DNA from: Planctomycetaceae bacterium
GTDB lineage: Bacteria > Planctomycetota > Planctomycetia > Pirellulales > UBA1268
DNA length: 40,979 nucleotides
Reading direction: 5' to 3'
NCBI GenBank assembly: GCA_021300535.1
Contig: JAJTED010000024.1
Location: forward strand, 1-40,979
This document shows positions 32,279 through 40,979 of this stretch, piece after piece; within the stretch, counting starts at the first letter, position 1, and each line of letters opens with the position of its first letter. The notes beneath the pieces were generated by a model, which was given only the letters and a program-made list of their open reading frames with translations, did not search any database and had not been told where the DNA came from. A program made the translations under genes and the position numbers.

Positions 32279-33389
32279 ACGCCCGCGCCGCGGCGGCCGG
32301 GTCCGGCGCGGACGTCACGGCCGCCGCCACCGCGACCCGCGTGATGCCCAGTGCCGCGAGCTCGTCGAGGCGATCGAGCGTGACACCGCCGATCGCGAAC
32401 GCCGGCAGGGCGATCTCGGCGGCGACCGTCCGGAGGAACTCCGGCGGCGCAAACGCGCGGAAGGTCTTGGTCGCGGACGCAAAGCAGGGGCCGATGCCGA
32501 GGAAGTCGGCCCCGACCGCAGCGGCCTCCCGGGCCTCGGCCACGTCGTGGGCGGTGCGGCCCAGCAGCGCCGCAGGTCCCAGCACGCGGCGGGCCAGAGG
32601 CACCGGCAGGTCGTCCTCCCCCACATGGGCGCCGGCGGCCCCGACGGCGGCCGCCACGTCCACGCGGTCATTGACGATCACAAACACCGCCTCCTCGGGC
32701 GGCCGCCGCCGGGCGATCGCCAGGGCGCGACCAACGCGGTCGACGAGCGCCGGCGTGGCGAGCCGCTTGTCGCGAATCTGCAGCATCCGCACGCCCGCAT
32801 CGACGAGCGACTCCACGAGCCGGGAGAACACGGCGCCGTCTGCGCAACCCTCCACCAGCACGCACAGGTTCACGCCCGCAAGCCGGTCGCGGGCCCGAAC
32901 GGCAGCCAACGCGCGACGTTCCAGATCGTAGAGTCGATACCGGAGCTGTTCGAAGCCGGCGCAGGCCGCCGGTGTCACCACGGCCGCGCACTCCGCGAGG
33001 CTCCGCAGCGCCTGCCCGGCCCGCGCGGCGTTGGCGGCGACGAGGTCGGCGACCGACGACCGGCCGAGCGCCGCGGCCGCCTCCATGCCGTTCCCGACGT
33101 CACCGGCCACGTCCCGCGCCCCGACCCGGTGGCGGAGTGGCTCAGTCGCGAGGACCGCGGCCAGATCGTGCCGCATCTCCTTGGCCAGGCCGGTGAGCAC
33201 GACGTCGTCGAGCGTGAAGCGGACCGCATCTTCCACGACCCGCAGGGCCTCGGCGGCGCGATTGGCCGACGCGTCGATCGCCCGCCAGACGCCCGCCTGG
33301 CCCCCGGGACCGCTGGCTGCTTGTTCGCGCATGGGTTCCATGACCGCTGGGCTTTCAGAGGAGACCAACTTGTCGACGTGCATGGGCAT
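32253..33389 (-). CDS. thiE: Thiamine-phosphate synthase with N-terminal ThiD2 domain
   Basis: A fused protein of about 378 residues. The N-terminal ~150 residues (AIDASANRAAEALRVVEDAV and KEMRHDL) match the ThiD2 family, which phosphorylates the thiamine pyrimidine precursor. The C-terminal TIM barrel is ThiE: MLQIRDK, NDRVDVA, GAHVGEDDLPV, ADFLGIGPCFAS and FAIGGVT. ThiE joins HMP-PP and the thiazole phosphate to give thiamine phosphate. Start codons at 33389, 33383 and 33341 are all possible and none has a good ribosome-binding site. An R2 repeat (33415-33518) occupies the upstream region. Confidence 0.88.
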   Translation of the reverse strand: MPMHVDKLVSSESPAVMEPMREQAASGPGGQAGVWRAIDASANRAAEALRVVEDAVRFTLDDVVLTGLAKEMRHDLAAVLATEPLRHRVGARDVAGDVGNGMEAAAALGRSSVADLVAANAARAGQALRSLAECAAVVTPAACAGFEQLRYRLYDLERRALAAVRARDRLAGVNLCVLVEGCADGAVFSRLVESLVDAGVRMLQIRDKRLATPALVDRVGRALAIARRRPPEEAVFVIVNDRVDVAAAVGAAGAHVGEDDLPVPLARRVLGPAALLGRTAHDVAEAREAAAVGADFLGIGPCFASATKTFRAFAPPEFLRTVAAEIALPAFAIGGVTLDRLDELAALGITRVAVAAAVTSAPDPAAAARAFIARLARP

Positions 33390-33414
33390 CGTTCGTAGGC
33401 ATGAGGATGCGGGA

Positions 33415-33518
33415 GGGGGTGCCCCCACCATGTCGCCGGGCTATGGAAGCGAGCGGAGGCATGGATGCCGGCCCGGAGGGCCGGAGAGAACGTCCGGAGG
33501 CATGGTGGGGGCGCCCCC
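33415..33518. repeat. R2 repeat copy B, MITE-like, upstream of thiE
   Basis: A 104-bp element with terminal inverted repeats GGGGGTGCCCCCACCATG (33415-33432) and CATGGTGGGGGCGCCCCC (33501-33518), which match at 17 of 18 positions. The interior carries CGGGCTATGGAAGCGAGCG, GGCCCGGAGGGCC and GAACGTCCGG, as in the copy at 5390-5525. The end sequences differ between the two copies, but each copy's ends complement each other. Confidence 0.7.
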
Positions 33519-33634
33519 CGAACCACGGCTCAATCGCACTCTTTTTACCACGCCCGCCAGGCCGCCTCATCAGCCTTGGCCGGCGGCGGCGGCGGCCCTA
33601 CACTCCCCGCCCCTGCGGACCTCCCGGATCGCCC

Positions 33635-34252
33635 ATGGCCGCCTTCCGCTACCTCACGCTCGTCTGGCCGGGAATGCCATGGCTCTGGCTGCGCGGCAGC
33701 CGCCTGGGACTCGTCCTGGCGCTGGCCTTCGCCGTCACCGTCGACGTGGCGGTGCTGACGACCTTCATCTGGCCGGAACTGATCGGGGGCGGTTTTTCGA
33801 TCGGGATGTGGACGGCGACGGCCGCGATCTGGCTGATCTCCACGGCGTCGGCCGTCTCCTCGTTCCCGCCGCCGATCCCGCGGCCGCGGGCCGCCGCAGC
33901 CGACGCCCTGTTCATCCAGGCCCGCGACGCCTACCTCGCCCGCGACTGGCTGGCGGCCGAGGCACACCTCCGCGCGTTGCTCGCGATCGCGCCCACCGAC
34001 GGCGAGGCGCAACTCATGTGGGGCACACTGCTGCGCCGGGTAGGTCGGACCGCGGAAGCCCGCGCGGCGCTCGCCAAACTGTCGCGCAGCGACTCGGGGA
34101 GCCGCTGGCGCGGGGCAATCGACCGGGAACTCGAGCTGCTGGATTCCGGTGACGGCCACGACGCCGCGGCCGCAGGCCCCACGATCCTGCGAGTCGAGCC
34201 GGATTCCACCGCTTCCACCCCCCGCGGGGGCCGGCACGGCGAGGCCGCCTGA
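33635..34252 (+). CDS. Small membrane protein with a TPR-like region
   Basis: A 205-residue protein with no family-level name that I recognise. Two hydrophobic helices lie at about residues 20-45 and 55-77, then a soluble part. [56 protein letters not shown] spans about one and a half tetratricopeptide-like repeats. The C-terminal ~40 residues look disordered. TPR regions usually hold protein partners. It stands 187 bases upstream of clpC on the same strand, so an accessory link is possible but unproven. The ATG at 33635 excludes the repeat upstream. Confidence 0.7.
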   Translation: MAAFRYLTLVWPGMPWLWLRGSRLGLVLALAFAVTVDVAVLTTFIWPELIGGGFSIGMWTATAAIWLISTASAVSSFPPPIPRPRAAAADALFIQARDAYLARDWLAAEAHLRALLAIAPTDGEAQLMWGTLLRRVGRTAEARAALAKLSRSDSGSRWRGAIDRELELLDSGDGHDAAAAGPTILRVEPDSTASTPRGGRHGEAA

Positions 34253-34285
34253 ACGGGCTTTTTCACCGTTCGCCAGAGGCTGCCA

Positions 34286-34379
34286 CAGACATTCCGGCAG
34301 GCCCCTCCTACAATCCTGCCGTCGGTTTGGCGTGAGGTTTGCACCGTCGCTCGTTGGCGGAACGCAGCCTGCCGGAATG
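34286..34379 (+). promoter_or_regulatory. clpC promoter candidate within a 13-bp inverted repeat
   Basis: CAGACA (34286-34291), 17 bases and TACAAT (34309-34314) form a plausible sigma-70 promoter. Perfect 13-bp arms CATTCCGGCAGGC (34290-34302) and GCCTGCCGGAATG (34367-34379) flank the expected transcription start with 64 bases between them. This could be a paired operator. It does not match the CIRCE sequence. Confidence 0.45.
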
Positions 34380-34439
34380 GCACGCCGGCCAACCGCAGCC
34401 GCCCCGGCCTCCGGGGCAATTCCACGAGGGCAGACCCCG

Positions 34440-36833
<2,394 letters not shown>

Positions 36834-36840
<7 letters not shown>

Positions 36841-36862
36841 TCGAGCCCGGGGGCGTCAGGCC
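36834..36862. terminator. Shared hairpin between convergent clpC and sulfotransferase genes
   Basis: GGCCTGA (36834-36840) and TCAGGCC (36856-36862) are complementary and each includes the stop codon of one of the two convergent genes. The loop is 15 bases. No clear T run follows, so it is only a candidate bidirectional terminator. Confidence 0.35.
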
Positions 36863-38016
36863 GCGTCGCGGTGGCCCGGCTCCCCTCCGACGGCCGTAGG
36901 TTTCGGCGCGGCGTGATGGCAGAGTTTCCACATCAGGGCCCCGGCCTGCCGGCCCAGCCTGCGGATCTCACGACGCAGGCGGCGGAGCCAGGAGCGGTCA
37001 CGCATGGCGGTGATGCGGGCGGCCAGTTCGGTGCGTTCGAACAACAGGCGGTTGTTTTCCGCCTCCAGTTCGGTGAGCCGGCCGTGGAGCGCGGCCACGC
37101 TCGCCTCGGCCGTCGCGGATGCCTCGCGTGCGCCGAGTACCTGCGGAACCAGTTCGGCTGCCCGTGCCGCGGACCGCCGGGCATGCCGCCACTCCTCGAC
37201 GAGCCCGCGGGCAAGGCCGGCGACGCAGTCGCCATGCGGGCCGGCCGTCTCCGTGGCAGACCGCGTGCCGGCCATGCCACAAAGCTGCAGGTAGACGTCG
37301 TACGCCTCCGGCAGGCTGGCTCTGATCGCCAGTTCGTGCCGCGGCTCGTCGTCACGGACGAGCAGCCCCGCCTCGTAGCGGCCCGGTGGGGCGGCCAGAT
37401 CGATTCCCAGCCGCGTGCGCACGGCGGCGAACAGGCCTTCCGGATCGGCGGCCACCTGGTCCAGCTCGACCACGAGACAGCGGTCCTCGTGCCGGCGCAC
37501 GAAATCGAGGATCGTGCGGTTGTAGTGCAGCCACACCTCGGCGGCGAAAGCGGGGTTGGCGGCAAACGTCTCGTCGCCACGGCGAAACAGCGAATCCACC
37601 ACCTCCCAGGGACGGCGGAAGACGAACACATACCGCGCCCGCGGCAGGATCGCGTCCCAATAATCGAGAAACAGCACCGTCCGCGGCTCCTTCCAGCCCC
37701 AGACACCGCCCGCGCGGCCGCGCTCGGCGGCGAGCCTGCGGCCCACGGGCTGGAGCGAGTCCGGCACCACGACCGTGCCCGCCGCGACGAACCCCTCGGT
37801 GCCCAACCCCTGCGCGTGCAGCGCGGTGCGGTGGAACTCGTAGATCCCGAGATCCTCATAATGGCCGCGGTCGTTCCCATGATTCGCGCCGAGGAGCTGG
37901 TCGCCCAGCCGCACGCCGGCCGCGTGAAACAGCGACGCGGTCAGTGACGTGCCGGAACGATGCATGCCGCACACGAGCAGTGGGCGGCCCACGACCGGAT
38001 CGCTCGGGTCGACCAT
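36856..38016 (-). CDS. Sulfotransferase-family protein with C-terminal coiled coil
   Basis: A 386-residue protein. [14 protein letters not shown] (from residue 17) is the 5'-phosphosulphate (PSB) loop, and [18 protein letters not shown] is the 3'-phosphate region of PAPS-dependent sulfotransferases. [15 protein letters not shown] lies between. From about residue 300 a coiled coil ([20 protein letters not shown] and on) ends in a basic tail. Such proteins are common in bacterial polysaccharide clusters and are thought to sulphate surface glycans. It lies 9 bases after the glycosyltransferase gene on the same strand. The acceptor is unknown. Confidence 0.85.
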   Translation of the reverse strand: MVDPSDPVVGRPLLVCGMHRSGTSLTASLFHAAGVRLGDQLLGANHGNDRGHYEDLGIYEFHRTALHAQGLGTEGFVAAGTVVVPDSLQPVGRRLAAERGRAGGVWGWKEPRTVLFLDYWDAILPRARYVFVFRRPWEVVDSLFRRGDETFAANPAFAAEVWLHYNRTILDFVRRHEDRCLVVELDQVAADPEGLFAAVRTRLGIDLAAPPGRYEAGLLVRDDEPRHELAIRASLPEAYDVYLQLCGMAGTRSATETAGPHGDCVAGLARGLVEEWRHARRSAARAAELVPQVLGAREASATAEASVAALHGRLTELEAENNRLLFERTELAARITAMRDRSWLRRLRREIRRLGRQAGALMWKLCHHAAPKPTAVGGEPGHRDAA

Positions 38017-38025
38017 CGTCTCACC

Positions 38026-40572
38026 TCATCCTGCCGCTGCCAGCCCCTGCGCCACCGTCCCCCGGCGGACGGCCACGGGACATCGGATCGCCGCGACGAG
38101 CGGTGCCACGACCGTTGGCCACAGGTAGTGCTCCCGCAGCTCCCCGCAGCGCTGCCGCATCGCAGCCAGCGCCGCGGGATCACGCAGCACGGCGGCGATC
38201 GATGCCGCCATACCGGCCGGGTCAGCGGCGTCGATTCGCACGGCCGCGCCGGCGGCGATCAACTTCTCCCCGATCGGGTCGCCGCCGTTGGTCGCCACGG
38301 GTGTGCGGGCCCAGAGGTAATCGACGACCCGGGTCCGCCAGGCGACTGCGTTCTCGATTCCCGGCTGGTTGGCGAGGATCGTCAGGTCGGCGTCGAGATA
38401 CCAGTCGCCGCGGTCATGGAACTGGACCCAGTCCACGAGGTGCACCAGCGGCGCCACGTCGGGGCGGGCGACGAGTTCCAGAAACTGCGCGTGGCAGCGG
38501 TCGAAGTCGTCGTTGCGGACGAACGGGTTGCGGGCGCCGACCACGATCAGCCGCGTCGGATGGATCGCGTCGAGGCGTTTCACCGCCTCCAGCAGACCGG
38601 CGATGTCGAACCAGGGGTAGACACCGCCGAACCAGAGCAGCTTCCAGGCGTCAGGCCGACCGGCGAGTTCCGTGCACGGCTGCCGCCTGGGCTGCGGCTC
38701 CTCGGGATGCACGCCGTAGGGCACGATCCGCACGGGGTCTTCGTCGTAGGTCAGCGGATTGATCCGGCCGATCGTGGCGAGGACGCCGAGATAATAAAGC
38801 CGTTGCGGCTCGCTGGCGCAGAGAAACAGGTCGCCGCGGCGGAGGACGGCCTCCCAGTTGCGGCGTTCCCGTTCGAAGTCGGCGAACTCCCGTTCCCTGT
38901 TGGCCGACCGCCGGGCGCACATCTCCACGTGGATCGGCACGTAGGCGTCGAGGACGAGCATCTGGTGCGGCCGGACGGCCTCCGCGATTCGCACGCTGTC
39001 GTCGCCCAGGCAATAACTCACGATCACCGTGTCGGCGTCGGCCACGAGACTGGCGATCGCCTCCCGACTCCAGCGCACGAGCCGCACGCCTTCGTGCACC
39101 GGCGGAAGCGGGAGGTCATACCAGTCGGGGATGGCGAGCGTCACCGCCAGCGATGGATCGGCGGTCACCAGGCCACGGGCGAGACCCCAGCACCGCAAAC
39201 CACCCCCCTCCACCGCCGCGACACCCGGCACGGGAGGCGGTCCGTAGGAAATCACGAGCACCCGCGTACCCCGCGGAGCGGCGTCCCCGCCGCCCCCCTG
39301 CGCCGCCGCCTGCACCAACTCCACCATCCGGCCGACGCATGCCGACCAGGGGAGCCGCCGGTCGATCGATTCCCCGGACCGCTCCACGGCCCCTTGGTCG
39401 AGCAGGCCGTCGACGCGATCCACCAGCCCGTCGACGTCGAGGTAGGGAACGGCGGCCGATTCCGCGGGCAGGAGCACCTCGTCGGAGCCGATCGGGCCGG
39501 AGAAATGGACGACCTGCAGACCGTTGGCCGCCGCTTCGAAGGCCACCAGCGGACAGGGGTCCTCGCGGGACGGCATGAGAAACACGTCGGCGGCTTCGAG
39601 ATAGCGGCGGGCGTCTGGCTTCTCGCCCAGGAAGCGGATGCGGTCGGCGCAGTGCACTTGAAACTGCTGGATGTCATGGTGCGTCCAGCGGCAGCACGTC
39701 TCGTCCTCGGCGCCGACCCACACGAAATGGGGCAGCGACTCCGCGGCGCCGCCGCGCCGCTGCCGGTCGCGCAGGATCCGGGCGGCAACCTGCACGAAGA
39801 TGTCGGCGCCCTTGCGCAGTTCGGCGCGGCCGACACCGAGGACGATCTTGGCCGTCGGCGGAATCCCGAGCTCGCGCCGCACCTCCTGCCGCGAGCGCCG
39901 CCGTTCGTCCGCGGACCGAGGCGGATCCACGCCGTAGGGAACGGCGTGCGCCTTTTCGAGATCGAGCTGATAGCGATCACCGATCTCGCGTCGCACGGCC
40001 TCCGTGGGGAGCACGACGGCGGCCGAGGCATCTGCCATCGCCCGAATCGTCGCCCGGCCGCCGAAGAACCGCTCGATCACCGTCGGCCTCTCATGGATCC
40101 ATGAGACGACGGGAATACCGCGGGCCCGGCAGGCGACCGCCATGTCGGCGGTCGCGATCGTGTTGCAGACCACGACGCAGCGGGTGCCGGTGCGGGCCAA
40201 CTGGCCCGCCAGCGCGTCGCAGTCGGCTGCAGAGGCGGGCAGTGCCACGGTCGGCGCGGCGGCCCGGAACTCCGCTTCCAGCGCCCCCCCTGCCAGCAGC
40301 ACCACCCGGGCGGTGCAGCCCGACTGCGAGCGGGCGTGCCGCACCAGTCGCAGCAACGCCTGGGGAGCCCCGCTCCGCGACGCCTCATGGGAGACGGCGA
40401 TGACATGCAGCAGGTGCGGATCGGAGGGCAGCCAATACGCCGGCAATCCGGCCTGCCGCCCGCCCCTGGCGGCGGTCCGCCGGCGGCGCAGCGCACTCTG
40501 CAGCGACCGCACCGAACCAGCGAACAGCGGCAATCCGGCAAGGGAATCGGCGATCTTACGACCGAACTTCAC
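38026..40572 (-). CDS. Tandem two-domain glycosyltransferase (GT4-like)
   Basis: An 848-residue protein made of two GT-B glycosyltransferase units. Unit 1 (~50-420) has ISWIHE-type WIHERPTVIERFFGG, VPYGVDPPRS, VLGVGRAELRKGADIFV, FLGEKPDARRYLEAADVFLMPSREDPCPLVAFEA and a GPIGSDEV loop. Unit 2 (~435-830) has ISYGPPPVPGVAAVEGGG, FLCASEPQRLYYLG, LLWFGGVYPWFDIAGLLEAV and NQPGIENAVAWRTRVVDYLWA. A fused pair suggests two successive sugar additions. It starts with GTG at 40572, behind GAGGAGG (40577-40583). The sulfotransferase gene follows directly. Sugars are unknown. Confidence 0.88.
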   Translation of the reverse strand: MKFGRKIADSLAGLPLFAGSVRSLQSALRRRRTAARGGRQAGLPAYWLPSDPHLLHVIAVSHEASRSGAPQALLRLVRHARSQSGCTARVVLLAGGALEAEFRAAAPTVALPASAADCDALAGQLARTGTRCVVVCNTIATADMAVACRARGIPVVSWIHERPTVIERFFGGRATIRAMADASAAVVLPTEAVRREIGDRYQLDLEKAHAVPYGVDPPRSADERRRSRQEVRRELGIPPTAKIVLGVGRAELRKGADIFVQVAARILRDRQRRGGAAESLPHFVWVGAEDETCCRWTHHDIQQFQVHCADRIRFLGEKPDARRYLEAADVFLMPSREDPCPLVAFEAAANGLQVVHFSGPIGSDEVLLPAESAAVPYLDVDGLVDRVDGLLDQGAVERSGESIDRRLPWSACVGRMVELVQAAAQGGGGDAAPRGTRVLVISYGPPPVPGVAAVEGGGLRCWGLARGLVTADPSLAVTLAIPDWYDLPLPPVHEGVRLVRWSREAIASLVADADTVIVSYCLGDDSVRIAEAVRPHQMLVLDAYVPIHVEMCARRSANREREFADFERERRNWEAVLRRGDLFLCASEPQRLYYLGVLATIGRINPLTYDEDPVRIVPYGVHPEEPQPRRQPCTELAGRPDAWKLLWFGGVYPWFDIAGLLEAVKRLDAIHPTRLIVVGARNPFVRNDDFDRCHAQFLELVARPDVAPLVHLVDWVQFHDRGDWYLDADLTILANQPGIENAVAWRTRVVDYLWARTPVATNGGDPIGEKLIAAGAAVRIDAADPAGMAASIAAVLRDPAALAAMRQRCGELREHYLWPTVVAPLVAAIRCPVAVRRGTVAQGLAAAG

Positions 40573-40747
40573 GGCGCCTCCTCACGCACGACAGGCCGCC
40601 GTGGCGGCCCGGCCGGACTCCATGCCGGCGCTCGTCCGCCGGACAGTCTGCCACACCGCGCCACTGGCCCGAAAGTTCAGTTTCGCGACAAGAAAAATGC
40701 GTTTTCGCCGGTCCCGTCGTGGAGCCGGCGTGCCAGCAGCCATCCAT
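40573..40747. other. Gap upstream of the tandem glycosyltransferase gene
   Basis: Apart from the ribosome-binding site at 40577-40583, this 175-base gap shows no gene. It has an AT-richer patch at about 40680-40712 (CAAGAAAAATGCGTTTTCGC) that might hold promoter elements, but no convincing -35/-10 pair was found. Confidence 0.4.
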
Positions 40748-40979
40748 TCAGCGTGCCACGGACCGCTTTCGAAACACGACGTAATCGTGCTGGGCGCTCG
40801 AGCCGCCGGCGACGACATCGACGACCTCGCAGGCCGCCGGGCAGAGGTCGCGAATGTTGCCCGGCGTGTTGAACACGTTGCGGTAGGTGTCCGCGGCCGC
40901 CGCGGCAGGCGAGCCCTCGTCCAGATCGGCGCAGCGGCCGTAGTCCCAGAAACCAGCGGTCAACAGCTGGGCCAGCGAA
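40748..40979 (-). CDS. C-terminal end of an unrecognised protein, cut by the window edge
   Basis: The minus-strand frame is open from the right edge to a stop at 40748, giving 76 residues (SLAQLLTAGFWDYGRC through DYVVFRKRSVAR). The apparent start is a TTG at 40963, but the frame continues beyond the window, so the gene is probably longer. The ending HDYVVFRKR is reminiscent of methyltransferases in glycan clusters, but this is too little to name it. It is in the same orientation as the glycosyltransferase and sulfotransferase genes. Confidence 0.6.
   Translation of the reverse strand, partial: SLAQLLTAGFWDYGRCADLDEGSPAAAAADTYRNVFNTPGNIRDLCPAACEVVDVVAGGSSAQHDYVVFRKRSVAR

Overview
The window is GC-rich, gene-dense bacterial chromosome. 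It most resembles a planctomycete, probably Pirellulales-like. This is inferred from four things: an intact-order 14-gene nuo operon with separate nuoC and nuoD, abundant GC-rich hairpin repeats, a ThiD2-ThiE fusion, and an lpxB gene with surface-polysaccharide genes. No rRNA, tRNA, CRISPR array, phage or transposase gene was seen.

Left edge (1-2452): hairpin repeats, then two plus-strand surface-glycan genes (a GT2 glycosyltransferase and an RgpF-like rhamnan synthesis protein) that end at a clear intrinsic terminator. Seven bases later there is a 26-bp dyad of the GTGA-N6-TCAC type, 57 bases before nuoA.

2541-18873: nuoA to nuoN encode a complete proton-pumping NADH:quinone oxidoreductase (complex I). 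Most genes overlap by 1-4 bases. The last overlap (ATGA) couples nuoN to an mrp/apbC-type P-loop ATPase, a relative of the mitochondrial complex I assembly factor Ind1. A 136-bp MITE-like repeat sits between nuoD and nuoE. An 81-codon frame runs through it and overlaps both neighbours by ATGA.

19035-22932: a secreted fasciclin (FAS1) protein, an ECF sigma factor and an RskA-like membrane anti-sigma factor. This combination recalls the mycobacterial SigK/RskA/MPT70 system. A GH28 polysaccharide hydrolase lipoprotein follows.

23062-29184: an ATPase with a DUF4143 domain on the plus strand. On the minus strand are an MFS transporter (frameshifted), a secreted YHS/TRASH-like metal-binding protein, lpxB (its 5' end replaced by repeat sequence), an M50 site-2-type protease and an SGNH hydrolase.

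29266-36840: a secreted beta-propeller lactonase, a tandem array of about 178-bp units carrying GGAA-loop hairpins, a CYTH protein, a TlpA-like lipoprotein, ThiD2-ThiE, a small membrane TPR protein, and a clpC gene with a junction that removes about 50 codons and shifts the frame.

36856-40979: minus-strand surface-glycan genes (a sulfotransferase and a fused double glycosyltransferase) and the 3' end of an unrecognised gene.

Three dispersed repeat families (called R1, R2 and R3 here) occur at gene borders throughout. Several arms differ between copies but keep pairing, so the folded form appears to be maintained. Three genes (lpxB, the MFS gene, clpC) are damaged. Whether this is real decay or assembly error cannot be told from the sequence alone.
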